Positions 1-8,280 of a stretch of 24,714 nt of DNA are shown piece by piece. This stretch comes from Alphaproteobacteria bacterium HGW-Alphaproteobacteria-13. Lineage in GTDB: Bacteria; Pseudomonadota; Alphaproteobacteria; Sphingomonadales; Sphingomonadaceae. The first letter of the stretch is position 1. Every line of letters begins with the position of its first letter. The notes under the pieces are model-generated. The model searched no databases, was not told the DNA's origin, and was given only the letters and a program-made list of their open reading frames with translations. The stretch covers positions 1-24,714 of the forward strand of contig PHEM01000005.1 of the NCBI GenBank assembly GCA_002842935.1, written 5' to 3'. Position numbers and translations under genes: made by a program.

Positions 1-98
1 GCTGACGCAAACGCTCGAAAAATTGGCCAACGGCCATCCGGCGAACAGCGTCGGCGAACTCATGCCGTGGACTGCCGTGGCCTGAGAACATCGCTTAC
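1..98 (+). mobile_element. Right end of a truncated IS66-family insertion sequence
   Basis: Only the 3' tail of the element is in the window. It contains the last 27 codons of the transposase and a few bases up to GCTTAC (93-98). IS66 elements usually have ends beginning GTAAGC, so GCTTAC is the expected right terminus. An AlpA-like reading frame starts immediately after it, with no start codon of its own, which supports 98 as the junction. The 8 bases at 99-106 (CGTAGGGC) would be the target-site duplication if the other copy lies left of the window. Confidence 0.6.
2..85 (+). CDS. IS66-family transposase TnpC, C-terminal fragment (partial at window edge)
   Basis: The open frame runs in from the left edge and stops with TGA at 83-85. 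The 27 visible residues end in NSVGELMPWTAVA. This matches the typical end of IS66 DDE transposases, which have a short C-terminal element of the form 'HP..R.DELLPW..'. The catalytic domain lies outside the window. IS66 transposases act with TnpA and TnpB accessory proteins, which cannot be seen here. The assignment rests on a short motif, so the family call is moderate. Confidence 0.6.
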   Translation: MTQTLEKLANGHPANSVGELMPWTAVA

Positions 99-234
99 CG
101 TAGGGCTTGGCCGTTCGACGATTTATCGCTGGATGGCCGAGGGCAGGTTTCCGAAGCCGGTGCAGCTCGGTGGCTATGCGGTTGCCTGGGCCGAAGAAGA
201 AATCGAAACCTGGATTTCGGACAGGTTGCAATGA
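99..234 (+). pseudogene. AlpA-like DNA-binding excisionase/regulator, 5' end cut off by IS66
   Basis: Reading from base 100, the frame gives GLGRSTIYRWMAEGRFPKP, then QLGGYAVAW, EEEIETWI and a stop at 232-234. This is the helix-turn-helix and C-terminal half of the AlpA/MerR-like excisionase family (Phage_AlpA), whose members are about 60-70 residues and regulate or excise prophages and integrative elements. The N-terminal residues before 'GLGRSTIYRW' are missing, because the sequence upstream of base 99 is the IS66 end. The gene is therefore most simply read as interrupted by that insertion. Its presence hints that this flank derives from an integrative element. Confidence 0.6.
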
Positions 235-349
235 CAGTCCATCAGCTCCATTGCGGCCATGCTCCTGAGAACTCAATCATCAGTGCTTCCGTCTCCGGTT
301 ACGGGGTCATTTATCTTTGACGCTGCACATTGGCCAAGATTGTCAAAGA

Positions 350-368
350 CGCTTCGCTATGAGAAGCG
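350..368 (+). repeat. Short hairpin just upstream of the ynfA start
   Basis: CGCTTC (350-355) and GAAGCG (363-368) form a 6-bp stem with a 7-base loop ending 9 bases before the ATG at 378. A second inverted repeat, TCTTTGAC (314-321) and GTCAAAGA (342-349), lies directly upstream. No clear Shine-Dalgarno sequence precedes the ATG. The hairpins could affect translation or be remnants of mobile DNA. The repeats are seen directly; their role is a guess. Confidence 0.35.
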
Positions 369-377
369 CAGTGTCGG

Positions 378-701
378 ATGGTTTATCTGATCTACATAGG
401 TGCGGCTCTGGCCGAAATCGCGGGTTGCTATGCGTTCTGGATCTGGCTGCGCCTGGATCGTTCTCCCTTATGGCTCATCCCTGGCGTCCTTTCGCTATGC
501 CTGTTCGCCTATCTGCTTACCCTCGTCGAGGCTGAACATGCGGGCCGCACCTATGCGGCGTATGGCGGGATTTATATCCTTTCGGCACTCGCGTGGCTTT
601 GGTGGGCCGAAGGCGTGAGGCCCGATCGATGGGATATTACAGGGGTGGCGATTTGTCTGATCGGTGCATCGATCATTTTGTGGGGGCCTCGTCCGGCATG
701 A
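378..701 (+). CDS. ynfA: YnfA/UPF0060 family small membrane protein
   Basis: The 107-residue protein matches the UPF0060 (YnfA) family in length and pattern. It has an N-terminal segment [15 protein letters not shown], a conserved YAAYGGIYI stretch, the W-x-W-W-x-E-G motif ([13 protein letters not shown]) and a last segment of the form '[18 protein letters not shown]'. It should span the inner membrane four times. The family is related to small multidrug-resistance/DMT exporters, but the substrate is not established. The gene converges with the czcD-like gene, leaving only 14 bases between the two stop codons. Small YnfA proteins are often seen beside metal-resistance loci, but a role in metal export is inference. 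Confidence 0.88.
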   Translation: MVYLIYIGAALAEIAGCYAFWIWLRLDRSPLWLIPGVLSLCLFAYLLTLVEAEHAGRTYAAYGGIYILSALAWLWWAEGVRPDRWDITGVAICLIGASIILWGPRPA

Positions 702-715
702 AGGGCGCGTGGTGT

Positions 716-1708
716 CTATTCCTGCGCGCCGGTCCCGGGATGGTGAGGAACGAGATGGTCCTCACAATCACCGCCAAGGCACGCTTCGAACGTCGCATGT
801 TCGATCTGAAACCGGCTCGCCAGCATCGTGCGGGCGGTTCGTTTGACCTGTTCGAAACTGTGCAGTGAGGCATCGCCAGGGACGACGTGCGCCTCAAGCG
901 CGCGGCGATGCTCGCCGATATTCCAGATGTGAAGATGATGCAGGCCCTCGATGCCCTCGTGTGACCGCAGCGCCTCAACGATTTCATCGAACTCCACCTC
1001 GTCGGGCACCGCGCCCATCAGCAGGCGCACCGTTCGCGGAAGCAGCGTGACGCCCTGCCATATGACATACGCCGCGATGATCAACGTGATGATCAGATCC
1101 GCGACATAAAGGTCGTAAAGGATGATCAGGACCCCGGCCACGATCACCCCGACCGATGCGAGCGCATCGGACACATTGTGCAGGAATGCGGCCTTCATAT
1201 TGATGCTGTCACGTGCACCGCGATAGACAATCAGCGCCGTTATCAAATCGATCACCAGGGCGATGCCGGCGACGGCAATGACCGTCCAGCCTTCCACAGG
1301 CTGAGGGTCGGCGAAGCGGTTGATGGCCTCCACGATCAGGTAGAACCCGATGATGAGTAAAGTTGTGAGGTTGATCACTGCTGCGACAACCTCGCCCTGA
1401 GCATAACCAAAGGTCATCAATTTATCGGCGGGCCGTCTCCCGATCCTCCGCGCGAACCAGGCCAGAAAAAGGGAAGCGGCATCGCTGAAATTATGCAGAG
1501 CGTCGGCAATGAGTGCTAGCGAGCCAGAGGCAATCCCGCCGATGATTTGCGCCAGAGTAAGCAAGACGTTGATCGCCACTGCGACCACCAGCTGACGGTC
1601 ACTCAGATTCTCCTCACCATGGCTGTGGCCGTGATGGCCGCCGTGCTGATGCCCCGCATGCCTGTGGCTTTCGTGTTCCGAGCCGGGATGTTCGTGATCA
1701 TCGGTCAC
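716..1708 (-). CDS. czcD: CzcD-like cation diffusion facilitator (Zn/Cd/Co efflux)
   Basis: This 330-residue protein is a full-length CDF antiporter that exports divalent metal from the cytoplasm in exchange for protons. Residues 5-30 form a His-rich tail (HRHAGHQHGGHHGHSH), typical of ZitB/CzcD-type proteins. Six membrane segments follow. The metal site is intact, with H72-N-F-S-D76 in the second segment and H177-N-V-S-D181 in the fifth. The C-terminal 90 residues, including GLHHLHIWNIGEH and ALEAHVV, match the cytoplasmic metal-sensing domain of CDF proteins. Its start overlaps the stop of the upstream CDF gene by four bases (ATGA), so it is translationally coupled and is the last gene of the leftward operon. 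Confidence 0.9.
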   Translation of the reverse strand: MTDDHEHPGSEHESHRHAGHQHGGHHGHSHGEENLSDRQLVVAVAINVLLTLAQIIGGIASGSLALIADALHNFSDAASLFLAWFARRIGRRPADKLMTFGYAQGEVVAAVINLTTLLIIGFYLIVEAINRFADPQPVEGWTVIAVAGIALVIDLITALIVYRGARDSINMKAAFLHNVSDALASVGVIVAGVLIILYDLYVADLIITLIIAAYVIWQGVTLLPRTVRLLMGAVPDEVEFDEIVEALRSHEGIEGLHHLHIWNIGEHRRALEAHVVPGDASLHSFEQVKRTARTMLASRFQIEHATFEACLGGDCEDHLVPHHPGTGAQE

Positions 1709-2343
1709 AGCTTGAACTGATCCCCCTTCTCATGCTCGGTGTCATCCTCATCGTGGATGTCCATGTGGGCGTCCCGCAGGATATCGATCCCGCCATAAAG
1801 CGCTATTCCGGCGACAGCGATACCGACCACAAGATCGGGCCAGTTTGCGCCTGTCACCATCACGATGATGGCGGCTATGATGATGCCGCCGTTGGAGATA
1901 AAATCATTGAAGCTGAAGGTCGTCGCCGCGCGAAGATTGACGTCCTTCTCGCTCATTTTATTGAGCAGCCGCAAGCAGATGAGGTTCACGATTGCGGCCA
2001 CCGCTGCCATTGCCATCATCATGATGCCGCCAGGCTCGGACCCTTCGACAAAGCGCCGGATGGCATCGGCGATGACGCCGCCTGCGAAAATGAGCAGCAT
2101 AATACCGGAAAAGCGTGCCGCGCCGCGCTTCCAGGTCCGCGAACGGGACAATGCCAGCAGGCTCAGCGCATAGACTACTGCGTCTGATGAGTTGTCGAGC
2201 CCGTTGGCAAGCAACGCGTTGGAATCGCCGATCACCCCGGTAATGAAGAAACCGATTGCGATAGCGACGTTGAGCCACAGCACGATCCACAAGGTGCGCC
2301 GCTTCTCTTCTGTATCGAGCTCCAGATCACCTTCGCCGCTCAT
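1705..2343 (-). CDS. Short CDF-superfamily transporter without cytoplasmic domain
   Basis: The 212 residues form about six membrane segments and then end in a short acidic/His tail (DAHMDIHDEDDTEHEKG), with no CDF C-terminal domain. The second segment has D50-N-S-S-D54. The matching position in the fifth segment reads D147-F-I-S-N151, so the usual H-x3-D has become D-x3-N. This suggests a divergent metal specificity or mechanism. A good Shine-Dalgarno (AAGGAGTG) lies about 10 bases upstream of the ATG at 2343. It sits 102 bases after czcA and overlaps the czcD-like gene by 4 bases. It resembles the CDF gene at 9141-9773, which has the same changed site. Confidence 0.8.
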   Translation of the reverse strand: MSGEGDLELDTEEKRRTLWIVLWLNVAIAIGFFITGVIGDSNALLANGLDNSSDAVVYALSLLALSRSRTWKRGAARFSGIMLLIFAGGVIADAIRRFVEGSEPGGIMMMAMAAVAAIVNLICLRLLNKMSEKDVNLRAATTFSFNDFISNGGIIIAAIIVMVTGANWPDLVVGIAVAGIALYGGIDILRDAHMDIHDEDDTEHEKGDQFKL

Positions 2344-2399
2344 TTTTCATTCACTCCTTTGCTCGCTCCATTTCCTGATCGGACCGGGCGGGGGTAGCC

Positions 2400-2434
2400 G
2401 CCAGCGCGATGCAAGCACGCTACATCGCGCTGGC
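2400..2434 (-). repeat. Perfect 12-bp stem-loop between czcA and the downstream CDF gene
   Basis: GCCAGCGCGATG (2400-2411) is exactly repeated in inverse at 2423-2434, with an 11-base loop. In the leftward transcript it lies 12 bases after the czcA stop codon. There is no U-run after it on either strand, so a classical intrinsic terminator is unlikely. It could be a partial terminator, an RNase-processing site or an mRNA-stabilising structure that sets CzcCBA apart from the CDF genes. Confidence 0.55.
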
Positions 2435-2445
2435 ATCGGGCAGGT

Positions 2446-5400
2446 TTAGGTAACCTCGCCAAGTTCCCCCTGTTCCTCTTGCGTGGCGTTGCGGCGCAAA
2501 CGGTCGCGCCACTGCTGACGCCAACTGCGTGTGTCGTTGCGATCGACCAGCACAAGCTTCGCAATTGCCGGAAGGACGAACAGGGTCAGGATGGTCGCGG
2601 TGATGAGCCCGCCGATCACCACGGTCGCCAGCGGCCGTTGCACTTCGGCCCCGGTCCCGGTCGCGATCGCCATCGGCACGAAGCCGAGCGATGCCACCAG
2701 CGCAGTCATCAGCACCGGACGGATGCGCGCCAGCGCACCGTCCACGATGGCTTCTTCCAGCGCCATGCCCTTGTCGAGACGCTGGCGGATGGCCGTCATC
2801 ATCACCAGCCCGTTGAGCACCGCCACGCCGGAAAGCGCAATGAAGCCCACCGCCGCCGAGACCGAGAAAGGCAATCCTCGCAAGGCAAGAGCAAAGACAC
2901 CGCCAGCCAGAGCCATGGGGATGGCGCTGAACACAGCCAGAGCGGGAACCCATCCGCCCAGCGCCATGAACAGCAATAACAGCACAAGAGCGAAGCAGAC
3001 CGGCACGACGATAGCGAGCCGCGCCTGCGCCGCTTGCAAGTTCTGGTATTGGCCGCCCCATTCGATGAAGGAGGCAGCGGGCATCTCGACCTGCGCCGCA
3101 ACACCCTCCTGCGCTTCTTCGACGAAGGAGCCCAGATCGCGTTCGCGGACATTAGCCGATACGATTACCAGTCGCCGCCCTTGTTCACGGCGCACTTCGG
3201 CCAGGCCATCGACCACCCGGAAATCGGCGAGCGTCCGCAGCGGGACGGTTACGCCGTTTTCAAGAACAATCGGGAGAGCACCAAGCTGGTCGAAGTCGTC
3301 CCGGGTGGCAGCATCGAGGCGCACGACGACATCGAACCGTCGGTCACCTTCGAACACCATCCCCGCGGGCCGTCCGCCCAAAGCGATGGCCACCGACTGG
3401 GCCACATCCTCTACGGTCAGCCCGTAGCGGGCGATGGTGGGCCGATCGAAAGCGATGTCGAGCGTCGGGAAGCCCGTGACCTGCTGCACCTTCACGTCTG
3501 CGGCGCCTTCCACTTCGCGCAGGACACCGGCGACTTCGCCTGCCGCTTCGGTGAGCGCGGTGAGGTCGTCGCCGTAAAGCTTGACCGCCACATCACCACG
3601 GACGCCCGCGATCAGTTCGTTGAACCGCAGTTCGATCGGCTGGCTGAACTCGTAGAGGTTACCGACAAGACCCCCGAGAGCCTCCTCCATTTCCGCGATC
3701 AAGGCGTCCTTGGACAAGCTGGGGTCGGGCCATTCCTCTCGCGGCTTGAGGATAACATAGGAATCCGAGATGTTGGGCGGCATTGGATCGCTGGCAACCT
3801 CAGCCGTGCCTGTTCTTGAGAACACCAGCTCGACCTGCGGAAACTCTTCAATGCGGTCCTCGACCTGTCGCTGCATGGCGAGCGAGCGTTCGAGCGAGGT
3901 GGAGGGAATGCGCAGGGATTGCACCGCCAGATCGCGCTCGTCGAGCTGCGGGGTGAACTCGCTGCCGAGGAAGGTGAACACCACAGCCGCAAGCGCAAAG
4001 GCTCCGGCACCGGCTCCGATTACCGGCCAGGGCCGGGCAATCGCTTTGTGCAAGGCCGGACCATACCGCTCCTTCGCCCAAACAATGGGCTTCACTTCCT
4101 TCTCGGTCAGCTTCTTGTTGAGCAGCACCGCAATCATCGCCGGCACAAAGGTCAGCGACAGCACGAAGGCCGAAGCCAGCGCCAGCATCATCGTGATCGC
4201 CATCGGCGAGAACGTCTTGCCCTCGACCCCGGTGAAGGTGAGCAGCGGGGCAAAAACAAGGAAGATAATCGCCTGGCCGTAAACGGTCGGTTTGATCATT
4301 TCCTGTGCCGCGAGGCGGGTTTCGGTCAGGCGTTCCCCAAGGGTGAGCAAGCGCCCTTCATGATGCTGCCGTGCAGCCAGGCGTGCGACGCTGTTCTCGA
4401 CGATGATGACCGCACCATCGACGATCAACCCGAAGTCCAATGCGCCAAGGCTCATCAGATTGCCGGACACACCTAGCCGGTTCATCCCCACCGCTGCGAG
4501 CAGCATCGAGAACGGGATGACCAGCGCCGTGATAATCGCCGCCCGGATGTTGCCAAGGAGCAGAAACAGCACGGCGATAACCAGCAAGGCCCCTTCGAGC
4601 AGGTTCTTCTCGACGGTCGCAATGGTGGCATCGACCAGTGACGAGCGGTTGTAGACGATCTCGGCCACCACACCTTCGGGTAGCGATGCGCGCACCTCCT
4701 CAAGCCGTGCAGCGGCGTTCGCGGCCACGGTCCGGCTGTTCTCGCCTGCGCGCATCAGAACCGTACCGACCACGGCCTCATCGCCATTGAGCGATGCCGC
4801 CCCGGTGCGCAGATCGCCGCCGATGGCGACATCGGCCACATCGCCGATGCGGATCGGAACGCCCTCCCGTGTTGCCACCACGGCTTCCTTGATGGCATCG
4901 ATTCCGTCAAGCCGGGCGTCCACTCTCACCAGCAATGCCTCGCCCGCGCGGTCGACGAAATTGGCCCCGGCGGCCAGGTTGGCGGCCTCCAGAGCTTCAA
5001 TCAGCGAGTCGAAGGAAAGGCCGTAGCCGGTAAGCCGCGCGGGATCGGGCTGCACCAGATACTGCTTTTCAAAGCCGCCGATGGAATCGACCCCGGCAAC
5101 ACCGTCAATAGACCGCATCAGCGGTGCCACGACCCAGTCCTGCACGGTACGAAGGTAGGCCGCCTTGGCCACTTCGCTGTCGAGCCTATCTCCGCGTTCG
5201 GTGATGAAGCTGCCGTCGGACTGCCAGCCCGTCCGGCCACCCGTTGTCGCTCCTTCGCCGCCCGGATGCTCATACTCGATCGTGTACATCAGCACTTCGC
5301 CAAGACCGGTGGAGATCGGCCCCATGGTGGGTTCCGCTCCTTCGGGCAGCGATGCACCGATCGGCGCAAGTCGCTCGTTCACCTGGCTGCGGGCGAAGTA

Positions 5401-5781
5401 GATGTCGGTGCCTTCCTCGAAGATCGCGGTGACCTGGCTGAAGCCATTGCGCGAGATCGAGCGGGTCATTTCCAGCCCCTCGATTCCGGCAAGGCCGGTC
5501 TCGATGGGGAACGTCACCTGCGTTTCTACCTGCGAAGGCGACAGCGCGGGCGCGCTGGTGTTGATCTGGACCTGCGTATTGGTGATGTCGGGAACCGCAT
5601 CGATCGGCAGGCGCACCAGATTGAACGCGCCATAGATCGCCGCAAGCACGGTCAGAACGATGATCGCCCAGCGAAACCGCACGGCGATATCGAGAACGAA
5701 CCCGATCAGGCCGTGACCGCCATCGTTGCCGTGAGTGGGGGCAGCCTCCTGCGAGGGAGCCGTGGTCTGATCAATGTCCAT
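2446..5781 (-). CDS. czcA: CzcA-type heavy-metal RND efflux pump (inner-membrane subunit)
   Basis: At 1111 residues this is the proton-driven inner-membrane pump of a CzcCBA tripartite exporter. The heavy-metal-efflux signature DFGLIVDGAVIIVEN (about residues 449-463, fourth membrane segment) carries the D/D/E residues that distinguish CzcA-type divalent pumps from CusA-type monovalent pumps. Two large periplasmic loops and 12 membrane segments are evident. It is longer than the usual 1040-1070 residues: it has an N-terminal extension of about 20 residues and a Gly-rich insert around residues 172-195 (HPGGEGATTGG...). The start at 5781 has a strong AAGGAGG about 8 bases upstream and overlaps the end of czcB by 11 bases, so pump and adaptor are co-translated. 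Expected substrates are Zn, Cd and Co. Confidence 0.95.
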   Translation of the reverse strand: MDIDQTTAPSQEAAPTHGNDGGHGLIGFVLDIAVRFRWAIIVLTVLAAIYGAFNLVRLPIDAVPDITNTQVQINTSAPALSPSQVETQVTFPIETGLAGIEGLEMTRSISRNGFSQVTAIFEEGTDIYFARSQVNERLAPIGASLPEGAEPTMGPISTGLGEVLMYTIEYEHPGGEGATTGGRTGWQSDGSFITERGDRLDSEVAKAAYLRTVQDWVVAPLMRSIDGVAGVDSIGGFEKQYLVQPDPARLTGYGLSFDSLIEALEAANLAAGANFVDRAGEALLVRVDARLDGIDAIKEAVVATREGVPIRIGDVADVAIGGDLRTGAASLNGDEAVVGTVLMRAGENSRTVAANAAARLEEVRASLPEGVVAEIVYNRSSLVDATIATVEKNLLEGALLVIAVLFLLLGNIRAAIITALVIPFSMLLAAVGMNRLGVSGNLMSLGALDFGLIVDGAVIIVENSVARLAARQHHEGRLLTLGERLTETRLAAQEMIKPTVYGQAIIFLVFAPLLTFTGVEGKTFSPMAITMMLALASAFVLSLTFVPAMIAVLLNKKLTEKEVKPIVWAKERYGPALHKAIARPWPVIGAGAGAFALAAVVFTFLGSEFTPQLDERDLAVQSLRIPSTSLERSLAMQRQVEDRIEEFPQVELVFSRTGTAEVASDPMPPNISDSYVILKPREEWPDPSLSKDALIAEMEEALGGLVGNLYEFSQPIELRFNELIAGVRGDVAVKLYGDDLTALTEAAGEVAGVLREVEGAADVKVQQVTGFPTLDIAFDRPTIARYGLTVEDVAQSVAIALGGRPAGMVFEGDRRFDVVVRLDAATRDDFDQLGALPIVLENGVTVPLRTLADFRVVDGLAEVRREQGRRLVIVSANVRERDLGSFVEEAQEGVAAQVEMPAASFIEWGGQYQNLQAAQARLAIVVPVCFALVLLLLFMALGGWVPALAVFSAIPMALAGGVFALALRGLPFSVSAAVGFIALSGVAVLNGLVMMTAIRQRLDKGMALEEAIVDGALARIRPVLMTALVASLGFVPMAIATGTGAEVQRPLATVVIGGLITATILTLFVLPAIAKLVLVDRNDTRSWRQQWRDRLRRNATQEEQGELGEVT

Positions 5782-6964
5782 GTTCGGCTTCCTCCTTTTC
5801 GAGTTCAGCTTTCAACAGGAAGGCATTGGTCGCCGCGATGGTCTGGCCGACTTCGATACCGGACAGGATAGTCACCATTCCGCCCGAGCGGCTGCCCGTC
5901 TGCACCGTCCGCGCCTGGAATCCGCCCTGGGTGCGAACGAACACGACATCGCGGCCGTCAAGCACCTGTACGGCATCTTCGGGGACTGCGATGCTGGTCT
6001 GATCCACCTCGCCGGAGGGCCGGATGCGTGCCTGCAGGAAGGAGCCGGGTTGAAGACCGGAGGCACTGCCGGGCAAGTTAAGAATGGCGGTAGCACTGCG
6101 GCTCTCGGGGTCGAGCGAAGGCGTCACCGAGCGCACCCGCGCACCGATTTCACGGCCATCCCCTACTTCCAGTGTCGCTTCATCTCCGGGCCCGATGCGG
6201 GCGGCGTCGGGTGATGGCAGGGCCACTTCGATCTGCAATCCCTCCGGATTGACCACCTGGAAGAGTTCTTCACCGGCATCCACAAAGGAGCCGAGCACGA
6301 TCGGAGCAGCGGTTATGCGACCCGAAAGCGGGCTGGTTACCGCAAGCGATCGCCCATCGCCGCTGACCCCGGCCGCTGCGACAGCTGCCTGCGCGCGGGA
6401 CAGTTCGGAGCGGGCGACATCGAGATTGGCACGAGCGGCTTCAAGGTCCTGCCGGGCGGTGACATTGGCTTCAAACAAGCGCCGTTCACGATCGTAAGCC
6501 GAGGACAACTCGGTTACGCGCGCACGTGCGGCACTCAATTGCGATGCCAGCGCAGCGGCATCGGCGCTTTCGATCCGGGCGACCGTTTCGCCCTGACGGA
6601 CGTAATCGCCCAACGTCTTGCCAATGCTGCGGACAACACCCGTCGCGCGGGCATCAATGCGCGCACTTGCGGTGGGGCTTGCTGCGACGGTGGCCGGGAA
6701 AACCAGTTCCATGCCGGCGCCCGCCTGGACCGTAACGACTGCGATCTTCGCAGCTTCGATTTGCGCGCCGTCGAGCGATACCAGGCCTTCGACCGCTTCA
6801 CCCTCGGCGCCTTCGGTATGGGCTTCGCCTTCGGCATGAGTGTCACCGTCTGCGTGGGGTTCCTCTCCACTTGAAGGCCAGAGAAAATACAGCAAGGCTG
6901 CGACGACAAGCACGATCCCGGCGATAATCGCCAGTGTTCTGCGGTTCATGGAAAGATTCCTCAT
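5771..6964 (-). CDS. czcB: CzcB-type periplasmic adaptor (membrane fusion protein)
   Basis: The 397-residue protein bridges the RND pump and the outer-membrane channel. It has an N-terminal anchor (TLAIIAGIVLVVAALLYFLW) followed by a His/Glu-rich stretch (residues about 35-55, repeated H-x-E-G-E) likely to bind metal in the periplasm. Next come the first lipoyl half (ARIDARATGVVRSI), a coiled-coil hairpin (about residues 125-185), the second lipoyl half (SPLSGRITAAPIVLGSFVD) and beta-barrel domains. It ends in EEAEHGH. The ATG at 6964 overlaps the czcC stop as ATGA. A second ATG at 6949 has GAGGAA seven bases upstream and is a reasonable alternative start that keeps the anchor. Confidence 0.93.
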   Translation of the reverse strand: MRNLSMNRRTLAIIAGIVLVVAALLYFLWPSSGEEPHADGDTHAEGEAHTEGAEGEAVEGLVSLDGAQIEAAKIAVVTVQAGAGMELVFPATVAASPTASARIDARATGVVRSIGKTLGDYVRQGETVARIESADAAALASQLSAARARVTELSSAYDRERRLFEANVTARQDLEAARANLDVARSELSRAQAAVAAAGVSGDGRSLAVTSPLSGRITAAPIVLGSFVDAGEELFQVVNPEGLQIEVALPSPDAARIGPGDEATLEVGDGREIGARVRSVTPSLDPESRSATAILNLPGSASGLQPGSFLQARIRPSGEVDQTSIAVPEDAVQVLDGRDVVFVRTQGGFQARTVQTGSRSGGMVTILSGIEVGQTIAATNAFLLKAELEKEEAEHGH

Positions 6965-8214
6965 TGTGCGGCCAGCCTGATAAGTTCGGCGGCGGCCTGC
7001 CCCCGGTCTTGCTGCGCGGCGATCAGTGCCTGGCGGATCGCGTCGCGCGCCTCAGCGGCGCTCAGCACCTCGATCAGGGGAAAGCGACCGTTGCTGTAAC
7101 CGATCTGCACCAGTCGCAGCGCTTCCTCTGCCTGGGGCAGGGACGTGGTGGAAAGGGTTTCAACGCGCGCCTCAGCGGCAAGATAGGACGAGCGTGCGCG
7201 CATCACTGCCTGTTCGTAATCGGCCAGTGCCACCGCTTCACGAGCTGTTGCTGCGCGCAGATTGGCCTCGGCAGCGGCGATATTGCCCTGATTCCGATTG
7301 CTGAACGGGAGCGGGATCGAAACGCCAACGATGAAGGCATTCGCGTTGCTTTCTTCAAAGCGCCGGACACCAGCCGAGATGGTCGGATCGGGAACGCGCA
7401 AGCTCCGCTCCCGCGCGATTTCGGCGGCAGCGGCAGATGTGGTGGCCCGCGCAACCTCTAACTGCAGCGGTGAACTCCCCGCCAATACATCGCCTGGCGG
7501 TACAATTGCGGGAAACTCGCTCGGCACCAGGGGCGGTGCTGACTGTTCACTCCACAAGGCGGCAAGGCCGGTCCGGGCTGCCAGACTGGCTGCTTGTGCA
7601 GCCTCCAGCTCTGCCTGCGCTTCGGCGAGCGCGGCTTGCGCCCGCAAGGCCCGAAGCGGCGGCTCGCGGCCCACCTCCACCAGCAGGTTCGCGATGCGGG
7701 CCAGCTCCTCGTTGCGCGCGACGATATCGCGGGCCAGATCGACACGCGATGCCGCTGCAACGGCGGTGATATACCGCTCGCGCACCAGATAGCCGAGCTC
7801 GGCCTGTGAAAGACTGGCTCTCAGGTTCGCCAGATCGGCCTGTGCCTCGGCCGCTTCGATCCGGGCGCCGCGCTTTCCACCGAGTTCGAGCCGCTGACCG
7901 ACCGAAAGGGTATATTCGGTCGCGCGCAGACCGGAAAACATGCCGCTACCGGCAAAGTTCTCGGCCTCGAACGACACGTCCGGGTTGGGGCGCAAGCGAG
8001 CCTGGCCGATCAACGCCTCTGCCGCCGCGCTTTCCGCACGTGGTCCGATAAGACGCGGGTTGCTGTCGGATGACTCAGAACCTTCTGCGACCCCGCTAAG
8101 ATCGAGCGCTTCATCAAGCGACACGACCGGTGGCTCCTGCGCAGCGGCAGGTTCCATCAAAGTGGCGAAGGCCAGCCCTGCAATCAGGGCGCCCCGCCAG
8201 AACATGGCTGACAT
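6961..8214 (-). CDS. czcC: CzcC-type outer-membrane channel (TolC family)
   Basis: This is a 417-residue protein of the outer-membrane efflux (OEP/TolC) family. It starts with a signal peptide (cleavage near EPAAAQ, about residue 26). Two long helical repeats follow, rich in A-x-x-x-L heptads with A/E/Q, the hallmark of the trans-periplasmic tunnel. The motifs 'FSVGQRLELGGKRGARIEAAEAQ'-like (about 100-125) and VSIPLPFSNRNQGNIAAAEANL (about 300-320) are typical CzcC sequences. It completes the CzcCBA trio and overlaps czcB by four bases. An AGAGGAAG sequence lies about 10 bases upstream of the ATG at 8214. Confidence 0.93.
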   Translation of the reverse strand: MSAMFWRGALIAGLAFATLMEPAAAQEPPVVSLDEALDLSGVAEGSESSDSNPRLIGPRAESAAAEALIGQARLRPNPDVSFEAENFAGSGMFSGLRATEYTLSVGQRLELGGKRGARIEAAEAQADLANLRASLSQAELGYLVRERYITAVAAASRVDLARDIVARNEELARIANLLVEVGREPPLRALRAQAALAEAQAELEAAQAASLAARTGLAALWSEQSAPPLVPSEFPAIVPPGDVLAGSSPLQLEVARATTSAAAAEIARERSLRVPDPTISAGVRRFEESNANAFIVGVSIPLPFSNRNQGNIAAAEANLRAATAREAVALADYEQAVMRARSSYLAAEARVETLSTTSLPQAEEALRLVQIGYSNGRFPLIEVLSAAEARDAIRQALIAAQQDRGQAAAELIRLAAQ

Positions 8215-8280
8215 TTTGGATTACTTCCTCTGCTGACGTTCGAAGACGGCACCGGAAGCATCCCCGGTGCGCGCGGAACG

